Below are positions 1 to 12,300 of a DNA stretch of 64,000 nt, in pieces; within the stretch, counting starts at the first letter, position 1; each line of letters opens with the position of its first letter. The notes beneath the pieces were generated by a model, which saw only the letters and a program-made list of their open reading frames with translations, did not search any database and was not told the DNA's origin. The position numbers were made by a program, and so were the translations under genes. This stretch comes from Heterobilharzia americana. Taxonomy: Eukaryota > Platyhelminthes > Trematoda > Strigeidida > Schistosomatidae. The stretch covers positions 70,364,678-70,428,677 of the forward strand of contig OX104134.1 of assembly GCA_944470555.2 (NCBI GenBank), given 5' to 3'.

Positions 1-35
1 CATAAATGACTAAAATGAAAAAGTAAACAGCATAC

Positions 36-138
36 CTTAACAATTTCAGTAGCATAATTATATTTAGTTTGTTTATCAGGCCAATCAATCATTATCCAGA
101 TACGCATTACCCTGTCAAATTGTTTGCCGTTTTTACAC
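36..138 (-). CDS. BAIAP3: BAIAP3-like exon, MUN region (RIW...DWPD)
   Basis: Minus-strand exon of 103 bases read in the frame that needs two bases from the upstream exon. It encodes CKNGKQFDRVMRIWIM followed by IDWPDKQTKYNYATEIVK. The pattern of an aromatic helix followed by a W-P-D turn matches the MUN stretch of BAIAP3 proteins, where a similar block precedes the helix feeding the next subdomain. The donor is AAG|gtatgc. The acceptor is taken as ctcag|GTGT at 139-140; a second AG a few bases upstream would keep the same frame. It ends in phase 0. It is the most downstream exon visible; the rest of MUN, any second C2 domain and the stop codon must lie beyond the left edge. Confidence 0.8.
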
Positions 139-2225
139 CTGAGACTGAGTGTAAACCAAATGACTTTTGATTCTCAATTTCATATGGTAGAAAGTTCATC
201 AGTGGCTCATTACACACCGAGAGCTGAGAAAATAATTCGAGAGAAATTGTAACTTTTCAGGATATTCCATTACAATTTTTAGTGTAAATAATTTATATAT
301 ATAGCCTTTTATTTGAAAATATATCAGCCAAACTGCCATTAGATTACAAAAAATAGCATGCAGATATTCTGTCTTCTGGCTTAGACTTCTAAGAGAGGTC
401 TAAACATCTGACATCTTTTGGCTAAGATTACATTACAACGTGCAGTATTGTTGAGTTTACGAGCTGCATATGTTCACTGTTTTTGATTCAGAGCTTTATT
501 ACTGAAAAAAAAGGGCGAATGATTATTTTTTTGTCTGGTTTGATGAACGCTATAAAGTTAAGTTTAGAAAATGACTCTTATAATGTTATTATCTGAAGAG
601 TCAATACCGGGTTTTTATCTGTGTCATTACTGTGCGGCTTTCTGCCTAAACAGCCTTGAATAATTTGAAGATAATACTTATGTCTTCCAAAGAAATTTTA
701 ATCTAAAATATCTCAGTTCAGGACCTTCATTTTAGTGACACTCCATTGTAAATATACTATGAGACAGATAGTTATTAGTTTCAGAAATTAAAGACACCAA
801 TCGTGTTCATCCTTCATTCGTCTCAAACTACTACTAGAAAAATTTACAACGTCAACCTGCTCTATAAGCACCTTGAGTTAGTGTTAGATTGTGATGAGAA
901 TTAGTATCAGCTCAGTGCGTTATTCAAGCCACCAGAATAAAGAAATGAAGTCTTGTATCATACTTATTCCCTAAGATTTCATCTGTCAAGTCTGCATTAT
1001 TTTAAGCAAACATTAAAGGAAACTTTAGTGTTATGAACCATACTAATTTTCTTCATATAGACGAATAGAAAGAATAAACCACTGAATGAAATCTATTCGC
1101 GAGTTTCTTGTTCTTGAAAAGATAGAGGTTACTCTTTGCTAGTCTATTTCATGTTTTACGCTGGATTTGAAATTTTATTTTCAACTAACAGTAGATCAAG
1201 TGTATGCATTTGTGTTAATTTCCTTCTTGATTTATTCAACACAGCATGAAATAGTTGGTCAGTTAAATCTTCCGAATTATCCCGCAAAAAGATGAGCAAG
1301 CAGTTTGTTATTTTATTACTTCGTATGCCAAATGTGCTGACAGAGTAATTTTCATTATCACAGACTTCATAATTATAGCAAAAGTTGTTTCGAAGATTGT
1401 CTGTATATCATAATATATATGATTTTTTGTACAATTAGAATGAATGTTGATTCTTTTTCTGGTAAGTGAATAAATTAATATACCTAAAGTTAATAGCATG
1501 AGTATTTGTTTGTAAGGTTACCAAATGACAGAATATAGAAATATTATTTCGGATCAAATTAAATAACTAGCGTGATTTGAAACTAAAAACAGTGTCACTA
1601 GGACTATTGAAATTTCACGATATTATTGTGTCAGATTTCATAATATATTGGAAAGGTTATTCTTATATATTTTCTTTAAATGTTTCATAAAGTTTATTCG
1701 AATTCAGATGGTAGTTTTCTTCTGAAACGTTGGACAGATGACCTTGGGTTACCACGGAAGAACATTCTTAAGAGCATTATATTACATTTTTCAGCTCTCG
1801 ATGATATAATGTATTACTTCATCAAGGTGATGCTTCAGGCAATCTTTATACGCTGCTAGCTTCCTTAGAATTACAACGAACGGTTATAAGCAAAGTTGTT
1901 CACTTGACTTACCATCCAGTATGAAACTAGTCGACGAAAATGCTTCACAAATCAAAATTTTCTTCTATTTAACCTGCGTAGGATATTTCAAGCTAATTAA
2001 ACTGTTTGTTAGGATAAGTAAAGCAAACTTCATCAAAGCAAACACTACGTATTCGACATAGAGCATTCTTATAGATTCTATTTTACGGAAACTGTTTATA
2101 GTCATATATTTGACAGAAAAGACAACTCGACCACATTATTTTATCGTATAATGTTCATCCAGTTCTAGGGGAAGTACAGAGAATAAAATTTATGCTACAA
2201 AATGTTCTGGAACATAGTACTGTCT
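139..2225. other. Intronic DNA, nothing recognised
   Basis: AT-rich sequence with stops in all frames. A consensus donor-like site near 1911-1918 (minus) was tested as an exon end and rejected on phase. No repeat family was recognised. Confidence 0.5.
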
Positions 2226-5200
2226 AATTATTATTATTTGTCCCTTGGATTGCTAGTGGAATAAAAGGCTTCAGTAGTACATTGCCATTTCACTCTCCTC
2301 TCTCCAGTCTTATCAACCTGGCTCTACCATTGCCCATAGGATTTCATTTCTTCCTCACACTATCTCCTCCATGTCACCCTTGCCTTGGACGCCCAATTCG
2401 TCGTTCCCCATCTGGGTTCAAATCGAGGGTCTGGCCTGGCATAGCCTGACATGACAAGTAACGTCCCCTAACTGTCTTCTCACTGTATGCCCAATCAAAT
2501 CCATCTACACTTTCTTCCACTGCATATTTGTTGAGCGATGGGTTCTTGGTTGATTTGTTATCAGCCAGAGTTCTTTATTGATTATTCTTATTATTTATTC
2601 GGACCATCCGTTCTTCAGCATCGAGTGAGCGTAGGCGGCAGCTGTTGATGAATGTCTGTAGTTTGTTGGAAATGCCTTTCGTAATGCACCACACCAAGTC
2701 TCTAAACCATCACATAGAAGCTCTGACTTGACTGAATTAGTATTGAAAATATAGATCTTGTTCACGGTTTACGCTGAGTGCAGTGCAACGCAGTAGATCT
2801 CCACACTGACTTCAGATTGGTGAAGACCTGTCTAGCTTTTCGGATCCTGGTTTCGAGGTCCTCATCTGTGTCTTTGCCACCTGTAGTTGAGATGATGCTG
2901 CCTAGGTAGTAGTGAAAGAGACTACCTTCCTCAGATTTCTCCCGTTGATGGTGATTGGTGCTTGTTGTTGTTGGTTGGGCATCTTCACCTTTGTCTTCTG
3001 TACCCTCATTTGAAGTCCTGTCTTCTCTGCCTCGCCTCTTTTGTCAACTTGTTAGTTTTTGCCTGTAGATCTTCGAGTTTGTGAGACAAGACATTAGACA
3101 AGAATCACCTTCGGGAAATCCAAATCTTCTCGTGAGGTGTTTTCATCGATCCAGCTAGCGTATATCCATCTACTCGCTCCTCGCAGTTTGCCGCGTGATC
3201 CTGTCGAAAACAATCAGGAAGATGATCGGTGATAGTAGGCGATAGCCTTGTTTTACTCCTGTCTTCAGTTTAGAGGTATTACTGAGCTTCTGATTGTGAA
3301 TCTCTTGGCATGTGGCGTCTTCACAATGCTGCTGCATGAGACTGAAAAACGTTTATGGAGTTCCATGGTGTTGAAGCAAGAGACTAATCACTTCTCGATC
3401 AACACTGTCAAAGGCCTTTTCAAAGTCGATGAAGTTGAAGTAGAGAGATGACTGCCATTTTATACTCTGTCCTATGATGATGTGTAGCGTAACGTTGGAA
3501 TTTGATTCGCATATGATTTGCTCTTCCTGTAGCCAGCCAGACTGTTCCGGTCGTAGTTTTGAGTGCAGAGAATTGTTCGGTCTCTCCAGGATGATGCGAC
3601 ATAATATTTTGCTTTGGTAGGTGGAGACATAGGGGTTCCGTCCCACCTCTTGCAAAGACTTACGTCTCCCTTCTTTGGGAGTTTGACAAGACAGCCCTTC
3701 TTCCTATCAACTATCAGGTACTTTTTCTTCCCTTCCTCCTCCTAAACCGTCTGCAATAATGGTGTGAGCATGTCCGCTGCTGTTGTCTCTGCATCTGCTT
3801 TCAATGCTACTGGAGGACTTCCAACTGGTCCTGCTGCTTTCCCGAATTTCAGCAGTTTTATGGCATTCAGGACTTCACTTTGACTTTTGTTGGAGGGTTT
3901 GAGTTGATTGGCAATTCTCTGGCTAGGCTGCTTGTGGTATTTCTGGATGAGTTGCAGGTGGTGGTGGTGGTCGTTTCAAGAGTTTTTTGAAGTGGTCAGC
4001 CCATTGTTTCCTTTGTTTCTCCTCTTTGGTAACTAGATTTTCTTCACTTTTTTTCATTGGTTTCATGTGTGCTGTGTTGATCTCTTCCTAGATAGTAACC
4101 TGATTATTTGATATAGTGCTGTCAGGTCTCTACTACCTACAGCCTGTTCTGCTCTACATCCCAATGTTTTGTAGAAGTGTCTTTTATCCTTGCATGCACT
4201 CTACTTCACTTCTTTTTCCAGTGCAGTATTTTATAGGTTGTGTTCAGTTCCTCTTTTCATTGTTTATCCCTACACTGCACTGATTTATCTTCTGCTTAAC
4301 CATCTTCCTCTCCCTGTTCTATCAGCTTCCATGTGTCCGTCGAGATCTATTACCTGTCCTATTTTTTCTTCCTTCCTAACACGGTTATGCAGGTTTCCTT
4401 CCACGTCTCTTTCAAACAGTTCCAGTGTTTTCCACGCAGGTTTCCTCGAAGATGTTGCTTAATGTCCCCTATTTTTCCTGATGCGAAGATATCTTTTGTA
4501 GTTTCTTCCTTCAGTTCAATTTCTATGCTGGGTGGGTGTTGAACTTGAACTGTGATCTGTCGCCAGCTTCTTCTTTGAAGGCTTTCGACTTGATTCTGAA
4601 TAAAGGTTTCTTGCACTAGATAGTGAGTGGTGTGAACCCACATCTGCTTCTCTTCTTGATCTGATATTGTGTGCAGTAGGCTGCATCTCCACTTCCTTCA
4701 CACTGAGATGAATTCGATCTGATTTTTAGCGTGTCTGGTGAAATCCATATCGCTTTATGGATATCCTTGTGCTTGAACACACTACCTATGCACAGAATTC
4801 TGCAGACAACTCTCCATTCTCGTTCATTTCACCAAATGCTTCTCGACCCATGGTTAGTTCTGTTCCTGTGTTGTCCGCTCCCAGTTTGGCATTCATCTCA
4901 CCTCGCCCATTAGAATTTTGATGTCGCCAACTGGAGTATTGTTCAGTTCTGATTGCAGTTGTCTGTAGAATTTCTCCTTCTTCTCTTGATTAGCATTATT
5001 TTTAGGCGCGTAGCGCAGCGCAGCATTATATGATTATTACTTTCTTTCATTTTGAGTTGAATCTTGCTGTCAGGATTCTGGAGGAGATTGCTTCCCACTG
5101 TATGAGAGAGAGCCTTCGATGCTCTTGAGGACATGATAATAGTCACTCCAGAACCACGTGTGCTCGTCGTTATCGTCTAAGTGTCCCCATTCTTACTTCC

Positions 5201-5425
5201 GCTTTCATCGACAGAAGACATATATGCCAATTGGTTTCCCAATGGCTTTCACCATCTAGCGCCATTTTGTCTCGCCGATTCCAGCTAGGAATAAGTTTAA
5301 TTTTTCTTTGTGCTTTGAAGTTTCTCCAGGGACTGGATTGGTTTTACGAGGTAGGTTTGCTAGCCCTATGCCCAACCTTCCCTCTTTATCCGGCCAGTAA
5401 CTAGTGAACTAGTTAACTAGGTGCA
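2226..5425 (-). mobile_element. RTE-type non-LTR retrotransposon, copy 1 (dead)
   Basis: Near full-length minus-strand copy of the same family as the element at 50885-54152. Its 5' end sits near 5425 (the CTAGTTAACTAG block) and its 3' end near 2226 with an AATAATAATAA-type tail. The apurinic-like endonuclease region is recognisable around 4890-4850 (MNAKLGADNTG). The reverse transcriptase region around 3440-3390 keeps FIDFEKAFDSVDRE. Known function of the family: nick the target and prime reverse transcription of its own RNA. The frame is broken many times, and where the catalytic FADD should be (about 3130-3100) the reading is LDFPK, so the active-site aspartates are lost. I saw no clear target-site duplication. 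It lies in the intron between the 9.3 kb and 0.1 kb exons. Confidence 0.85.
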
Positions 5426-8400
5426 CAGAAAAAAATTAAACTATAAATATTTTGTTTTGGATGATGTGATGAGCTCTAATTTTCGCTTTGCGTTCTTGTT
5501 CGGAAGTGTGAAAAAGCTGTATTACAGGATAGAAGAAAACCAGCAATAATAGATTGTAAAGACCTATTCGATTTAAATACTTTCTAATGATAATGTTTTA
5601 TACAATCTCATTTTTCTGCACTGACGTCAATATTTATTCTCAACTGGGATATATTCAGGGGACTGATTGACTTCAAGCTATGGAACGAATTTAATCAGTA
5701 AAGTACTGAAAATAAAATCGTAGTATAAGTAGGATGATTGTGATGACTTGCGATCCAGACTGTGCCATGCTGTCTGGAATACCGTTTACAGAAGTACACC
5801 AAGCTGATTTTTCTCTGAAATGCACATGATGGAAATCAAAAGGCTGAGGTCCACTTACTTGTGAAACCGAGATTTGCATTGGCCAAGAAGTTAAATATAT
5901 GTCCCAATCACATGACTGGACTTTCATTCTTCTCGTTACCTCAATTTTTTTCCTTTATAAAGCCTTCTACCATTGACTTTGGAAGTGCTCACTTAAAGGT
6001 ATTCGTGAAAAATGTGTAAAATTTGATAACGAATCGTTAGGCGATGGAACTTTGCAATGAACGATTTAAAAAGGCTGCAGATTTTTATTTGTAGTTGCAA
6101 CCAAGCTAATCAGCTTAGCAGTTGACTATCTGACTTGAGTACTTAGATCATGAACCGAACACTAATATCCTCATGTTTTCAGACATACCTCACCGATGAA
6201 TATCATCAGCCATGAAACGTAGGCCGAAAGGTTTCCGCTGATTTAATCTAAAGATCTAAAACGAAAATGGTACTGCAGTGCAGTGTCATAGCGCCCTGCC
6301 TAATGATCGAAAGACTTCGATGATCTCCGAGCACTGAGGACTAGATAGCCATATCGGTTACCCACTGATGACCGATTTGTATACCGTTAGATGTTTAGTT
6401 TACTTTGATCCATAGAATGTTTACTCAAAAATATTAGATAAGATTGAATATTTTTGAACCAAGAAAGAGGCTGCATAAGAGAAGAAAAAGCAGGTTATGA
6501 AGAACAGAGATGTGGATATTGTGATTACTTATTTATTAGGACAATCTGAGAGTCAAATTAATGAGTGAATGAGTGCAATGAATGAAATTGTAGTGAAAAC
6601 TAGAAATTAATGATAATCATTCAACTTTCCGATGAATATTTTCATTGTTTCCATGGCACTTTATCACCTAAGAGGAAGTTTCTCTTGAAAAACTATAACC
6701 TTTTTGAGCCAATTATATACCTAAAGTACTTTACGAAAAAAGAGGTAGGTAGTAAATAAATTTATTTTTCTCAGATGAAAGTAAAGAAGGGTGTAGATAG
6801 CTGGATAAAAGACTGAACACAATGTTATACAAGATGATCTTAGGGTAAGCGGACTGTAATCAAATCATATTCATGTTTATCCTTACATGGAAAAACACGT
6901 AGTTGTAAAACTGCAGTGATGTAATAGTTCAAATATAAGACATTTCGGAAACCTAAGCAAACTGTGATAGATATGTGTTATGTATAGCAACAACATGTAC
7001 CAATATACACAAATTATGTTTTGACAAATTTCTTTTTGGTTCAGGTTGTTTACTTTGATGGTGTTTCAACCAATTCCAACCATGCCACTTTAATAAGCAC
7101 AATAAACTGTTGAGAACACTTCTCATATTAAATCCAACAAGCAGTAACCGTTGACATTAATTCTCATAATCTTATATAAGAAGTGTGTTTTCATTTATTC
7201 ACTTTATTCTATGAATACTTAACAGTCTGTTCACCTTTCACTTTATGCAGAATTGGCTTCTGTTGGACAGCGGCATATTAGCAATTCACTTTTCTGGTTT
7301 CCCAGGATTCTTAAGAAATTCTACTATGAAAGTAATTGTTTAAAACTAGTAAAAAGAATCAGTTTATAAGGCTAATAGAAGTGGGTATATACTTTATTCA
7401 TAAAGGAAAAAGTGCATTAATAAAGCTGTCTTCAAATACTCAGTTTGTCTAAATGTTCTAAATAGTTTCCCTTCTTGTCTGAGGTCAAATAATTTATAAT
7501 CCTGATAAGAGAATTTTCAGAGAAATGGAAAATAGTAAGGTAAAAAAGCTGAGAAGTCATGGAGATACTCACTTTCTACCGGTTAAACTATTACAGCTTT
7601 AAAAGAAACATTTTTTTAAACTCATGATGCGCATATAAAGATGGTTATTACGAAATAAAAGTAAATTCATGACGTATAGTGAACGTTATTCTCGTTCTCC
7701 TGCTTCAGACTGCATCCCGAAATGAACTATTTAACAGTAATTTTCTACTGAATAATTATGCTGCTAGACTTCACTTGCTTTATATTTTGTTTATGGGTTA
7801 GTTCACTTTGATACATTTTAACCCCCTGATAGACTTGAATAATGCAATAAAAACGTTTACAGACGACATCATTTAATTTCACAGGTTTATATCAGCTGCA
7901 TACAACTTGAATGAATAACTAAACAATCATTTTAAGAAATATTAACATGCTCTATGTGAGGCGTCTTAGAATACTAGTCAATTTTCTGTAAACCATAAAA
8001 AGCATTACAGTTAAGGAAATAAAGGAAGAAATAACTTCCTTTAAGTTAAGTGTATGATATACAAGACAAGGTGAAGAATGATCACAAACGAGTGAAATAT
8101 CTAGACAAAATGGTTAATGAGTGAGATAGATTATTGTAATGATAACAAATATGGTAATTATGAAACAGTAATTGCCATGAGTACGAATAAGGAGGAGCAT
8201 CAACTAAAGGCATTAAATACACTTTGTGACAGGTGAGAGAATGAAAAGTCGCCAATTGTCAGGGCAATGATAAATTTGTAAATGCCTCCCTTTCAACACA
8301 GTTTACTAACTGAAACCATACTGGAGTGATAATTATGAGTTTGACATAGAATGATGATAAACCATGGTTTTTATATCCTATGGACTCTTTTCATAACTTA

Positions 8401-8460
8401 TAGTAAAAATAATAGAATAAAATATTGATGTCATTATTGGATTTCAAGTTGTTATTCATC
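5426..8460. other. Intronic DNA, nothing recognised
   Basis: AT-rich, no coherent coding stretch. The only open stretch of note (minus, 5691-5927) shows no family pattern. A donor-like site at 7569-7577 gives only a stop-filled candidate exon. Confidence 0.5.
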
Positions 8461-8500
8461 GAAGACTGACATCAGTTGGAGGAACAAAGGAAACCTGGGA

Positions 8501-8546
8501 GCACTGGACAGCTGTTTCGTCCTAGTATGGGACTCCTCAGCAGTGC
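8501..8546 (-). ncRNA. Minimal type I hammerhead ribozyme, apparently intact
   Basis: Reading the minus strand: stem I 5' strand GCACTG (8546-8541), core CTGAGGA (8540-8534), stem II GTCC (8533-8530), seven-base loop (8529-8523), GGAC (8522-8519), core GAA (8518-8516), stem III ACA (8515-8513), two-base loop GC, TGT (8510-8508), C17 at 8507, and stem I 3' strand CAGTGC (8506-8501). Every stem pairs without mismatch: 6, 4 and 3 base pairs. The core fits CUGANGA...GAAA...UH. Predicted self-cleavage is between 8507 and 8506. Stem III of 3 bp with a 2-nt loop is like the minimal hammerheads known from retroelements, which often work as dimers. Confidence 0.88.
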
Positions 8547-8568
8547 GCACCCACGACCCCCTCAGCAG

Positions 8569-8621
8569 GGATCGAACCCGCGACCTTCAGGTTCCGCGGC
8601 CAGCGCGTTACCATTGAGCCA
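8569..8621 (-). promoter_or_regulatory. Internal RNA polymerase III promoter (A and B boxes) of the SINE
   Basis: A box TGGCTCAATGGT on the minus strand at 8621-8610 and B box GGTTCGATCC at 8578-8569. The spacing of about 31 bases and the order match a tRNA gene head. The surrounding sequence does not fold into a full tRNA, so this is a SINE promoter rather than a tRNA gene. Confidence 0.8.
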
Positions 8622-8640
8622 CTGGGTCAGAATCCAATGT

Positions 8641-9309
8641 TCCATATTTCCAACTTCTGTTAGCTCACGATTTGACAAGCGTTTTCTTTTTTATTTGCTG
8701 TAGGCTTCACCGCAAACTTAATTAGCTAAAGTTTATACATGAGAAACATATTTTGGATATACTGATGGGATCAGCTTCCTGAGAGCACTAGTTGAATCAC
8801 CTTGTGAATACACGAGGTTGAAAAATGCTTTGGTTGCACATCGGTGGGTTGACCATCAACCTCTGAATTCTGGGTTTGAAATCACCATGTTCTTCCAGCA
8901 TCCAGTAGAACCGTGAACTATCGTTTGTTCACTTATGTAGAATCCAGTGCTTACTGGATGACAAATTATCCTATTTTTATTGCAAAACGTAAGCCTTAGT
9001 AACGACAGTTTCATATACACCATATACATCATATACTCGAATCCCTGAAAAACCACATGAACTTTCACAATTTACCTGCGTATTTTCATAGATGAGAACA
9101 ATATCTGTGTTTGAAAACAAAATCACATCTTAGAAATGCGTCTTATCATGGTTACTATTAGAATTTATTGAGAACTTGAACAACGAAGAATCAGTAAATG
9201 AAAACTTTTCTTCTAAGCAAAACTGCATAAGAATTACAAAGAAATGATTGTAATTGAAATTAACCTTTATGGGTCAACTTAATTAATAAAAGGAAAGAAA
9301 GAAACTTAC
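8641..9309. other. Intronic DNA, nothing recognised
   Basis: AT-rich. A 70-codon open stretch on the minus strand (9068-8856) shows no family pattern and no splice context. Confidence 0.45.
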
Positions 9310-9335
9310 ATACTATGGGTGAATGATATGATGCT
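9310..9335 (-). CDS. BAIAP3: Probable small BAIAP3-like exon
   Basis: A 26-base minus-strand candidate. The donor AGTAT|gtaagttt is consensus, and a strong pyrimidine run with TTTTTTCAG lies just upstream; the acceptor that works is the next AG (GGATTAG|AGC). It reads SIISFTHS plus two bases. Phase 0 in and two bases out is exactly what is needed to join the exon at 17.0 kb (ending IDIQNDQ) to the exon at 0.1 kb (starting CKNG). The joined reading resembles the family stretch with a conserved HS before the W-x-x-x-x-W-P-D block. Starting at the nearer AG would give an in-frame stop. Small size makes this a candidate only. Confidence 0.42.
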
Positions 9336-12300
9336 CTAATCCTTCTGAAAAAAGTTTATTTTATGCTTCTGATCAGATAGAACAAAGCTTTATTTATTTT
9401 ATTGGTATCATCACTCACAAAGGAAGTCATTTTGTTTATTCACAGTGACGTTAGAAATAATAGTAACGTTTTACTATCACTTGTGTCCAAACTACCTCAT
9501 TATTTAAGAAAACCAAGAAGGAGGAGATTTTCTTTCCCCAAATATATATCAAGGGATCTAATCGCATGAATATCTTATTACTGTTCTCTAGTAGTTAACA
9601 ATGGAATACTGTAACTGCAGTCTATACTACCCAAAACAACTCCAAGGTTCAAAATTACTGCCTATCGCTTGAAATACCACATTGTCCTTAGATAGATTAT
9701 TAACGTTAGGATCTCTTGTTTATTGGGAGTTACTTTTTATTAGATCTCGGAATAGACTGTTTTCCACAAATGACTGAATCATAATGCTAAGTTCAGTACA
9801 TGGATTACTCATGAGGATATCCTATATTGCTTCTGACTGTTTCATATTACATCGTTCACTAGTGGATCTCAGTATAGTGTCAGGCTAGCCGTCGTTAACC
9901 AATGGACCCACAGAAAGTAACTTAACATTCATACTGAAAGATGTTAAGCTCATGTTGAACCAATAACACCAAGAAATTAAGATATGACTGCATGCATCTG
10001 ATAAGTCCTATGTAAGACCAAACTTGTCCTTTGAAAGTGGCCAGTGGTTACTGTACTATTGAGCTGTAATGAAAGACAATATGAGTTATCTGCTAAAAGG
10101 GTCAATATGGAGGTATGAGTCCACTGACATGATCTTAAAGGCAATACCCTTGTTGTACAAGTTGTTCTAATACTTCTAGACAATCAGCTATGACATAATG
10201 CAAACCCTGTATCAGTAGTATAGTTGCTACTGATGTCAGTATTTCGATATCAGCCAGAAAGTTTGTTCACATATTCTGTTGTATCGAAATTATTCGGGTG
10301 ACTAAAACCCACTTCACCAGAACAAGTAGATATGTGGCAATATAAATTTGACTTTACGTTGTCTGAAAGGCTGACGTAAAGTATTCATATTCCAGCATGA
10401 TCACTATTGTCATCGCATGAGCAAAGCATTCTTAGCAAAAAGACTGAATGCATTTCAAAACTTGGTATAAATCAGATTATAACAGCAAAGTGACTTGCTA
10501 TTTGTGATGTAACTGATCGCAGTCCGAAAATTTATGTAAGAGTTATAAAGAATAGAACTATAGTGAATTTAGACTACATTATTTCTGAACACAGGATGTT
10601 TAAAGTTTAACTCAGCATAACCACTATCATGTGAGTTGATAGATACATGACCACTGTGTGATTGTAAGGCTAAAACAGGATAGTCTTTCAGTGAGATTTA
10701 AACTGTTTTGTGTTTCCAAAGGCTTAGGAAGCAGATTATTTCATATCTTATCCTACAGTTTCGAAGTATAAAGCTACTAACTAATATCAAAAGAAATCTT
10801 TGAATCCATGGTTAGAAGAAGTAAAACAGGTTGCGCGGTTCAATAGTACCAGCACTGCACATTTACAGGTTACGAACATTTTGAAATATTAATTCAAATT
10901 CATGTGTGTTAGGTATGGCCCAAGCGGTGAATGAAAAATCGCGGAAAAATCAAACAGTGCTACGAGGAACATTTTCTGTACTCTGAGAGGTGATTTGATT
11001 TACCTATCCAAACTCCAGTACGTTGTCCAGGAATCAGGTTTTTCAGGGCGAAAAGATCGTAGGCAGACAAATCTTTTCTACGTCCTTTCAGTGTTTGTTT
11101 ATTGTAGATAGGTAGCAGGAACAGGATCACTGGTTGCAAATAAATGAATTTGTGCAACATTTTATGACACATCTTGGGACTCAGATGTTGAAAAGCGCAC
11201 CCAAAATGTTGAATCAGTGTTGACTAGACCAAGTAGTATATAAGTTTACGGCTACATAGCTGTGTAAATGAGTGCATGTTCAAATAATAGCGGTATCAAG
11301 TAATGAATAACCTGGACGACTTATCCGTTCATATGAAATAGTAGTACTTAGTCCAAGTTAGCCACAAAAACCTAACCTACTTTTCATTAAACATTCTTTA
11401 ACCCTCAATATATTATAAAAAGCTTTGATGTAATTATAACTAAACATTCTTGCAAAAAAATTATTACTGAATTTTGAATAAATGAGATTGCAGGTAAAAT
11501 GAAGTGGAAAAAACTGGTAACTTCCCAATGTTAATTAAACCGTTGTACTCAGGTGTACATTAATGAATGCATATCCCAAATCTAAAACTGTACAAAATCA
11601 CAATAACTTGATGGTTTGAAACTAAATTATTAGATGCTTCTTATTTCGTTTACTTCACATGCTTACTTAATAAGTTTGGTCAACATATCATCCCAGTTAC
11701 CACGAATTAACCTAATTTAGATAGGGAACCTGGACTTGTAACATTCAACGCCTTAAACAAAGAACAACTAAACAATATAAGTTTCAAAACCTTTTTCAAA
11801 GACTATAATTAAAGACAATGCCAAACGGCAGATGATGCTTTACGTTTGTATTTCATAACGACTTAAAATCTTCAAGCCAATCAAACCTATTGCAAATTTG
11901 ATAGATAACCTCAAACTGTACTAGATAGATGAGGACTGAGTCAGTTTATATTTATTGACAGAATGACTGAATTATACGTTTAATAAATATAATTTACTTC
12001 AGAAGAAATAATTCAAAAAACAATAAAACTGTTTATATGTAATACTTTCTATAGAATAAATAAACTCAGAAGTCTGCTTGGCATAATAAAGTAGTTAGTA
12101 GACTGTACACTTAGTGGATTGAGGCGCTACATCAGAAAGAAGGTTCGATCAGTGGTCTGTATTCATTAATATTTAGAAAAAAGAATACTTCTTAATCCAA
12201 AAGATTCTTTAAAAGGATAAAACTGCCTATTAATGATCACAAACAATAATTTTTTATTGGTTGCAGCAGTGAAAATCAAGTTAGATATAATTATCTGATT

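Larger units (their letters stand above)
8461..8640 (-). mobile_element. tRNA-derived SINE with hammerhead ribozyme (SM-alpha-like)
   Basis: Minus-strand short element of distinctly higher GC than its surroundings. It begins near 8630 with a tRNA-like head (A box TGGCTCAATGGT, B box GGTTCGATCC), continues through a GC-rich linker and then carries a hammerhead ribozyme at 8546-8501. The 3' part runs to about 8461. The plan of pol III promoter plus hammerhead is that of the schistosome SM-alpha family, but the linker and stems differ from the classical SM-alpha copy seen at 47.7 kb, so this is either a different subfamily or a related ribozyme SINE. Little decay is visible in the promoter and ribozyme, suggesting a fairly young copy. 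It lies in an intron of the BAIAP3-like gene in the same orientation as the gene. Confidence 0.85.

Noticed and set aside
1912..1965. Minus-strand segment ending GATG|gtaagtc as the missing exon between 17.0 and 0.1 kb
   Set aside because: It leaves one base, which puts the 0.1 kb exon in a frame with a stop, and its reading does not resemble the MUN region.
4190..4462. 90-codon plus-strand open frame
   Set aside because: Antisense shadow of RTE copy 1.
8561..8630. tRNA gene on the minus strand
   Set aside because: A and B boxes are present, but no full cloverleaf can be drawn and the sequence runs straight into a hammerhead SINE body.
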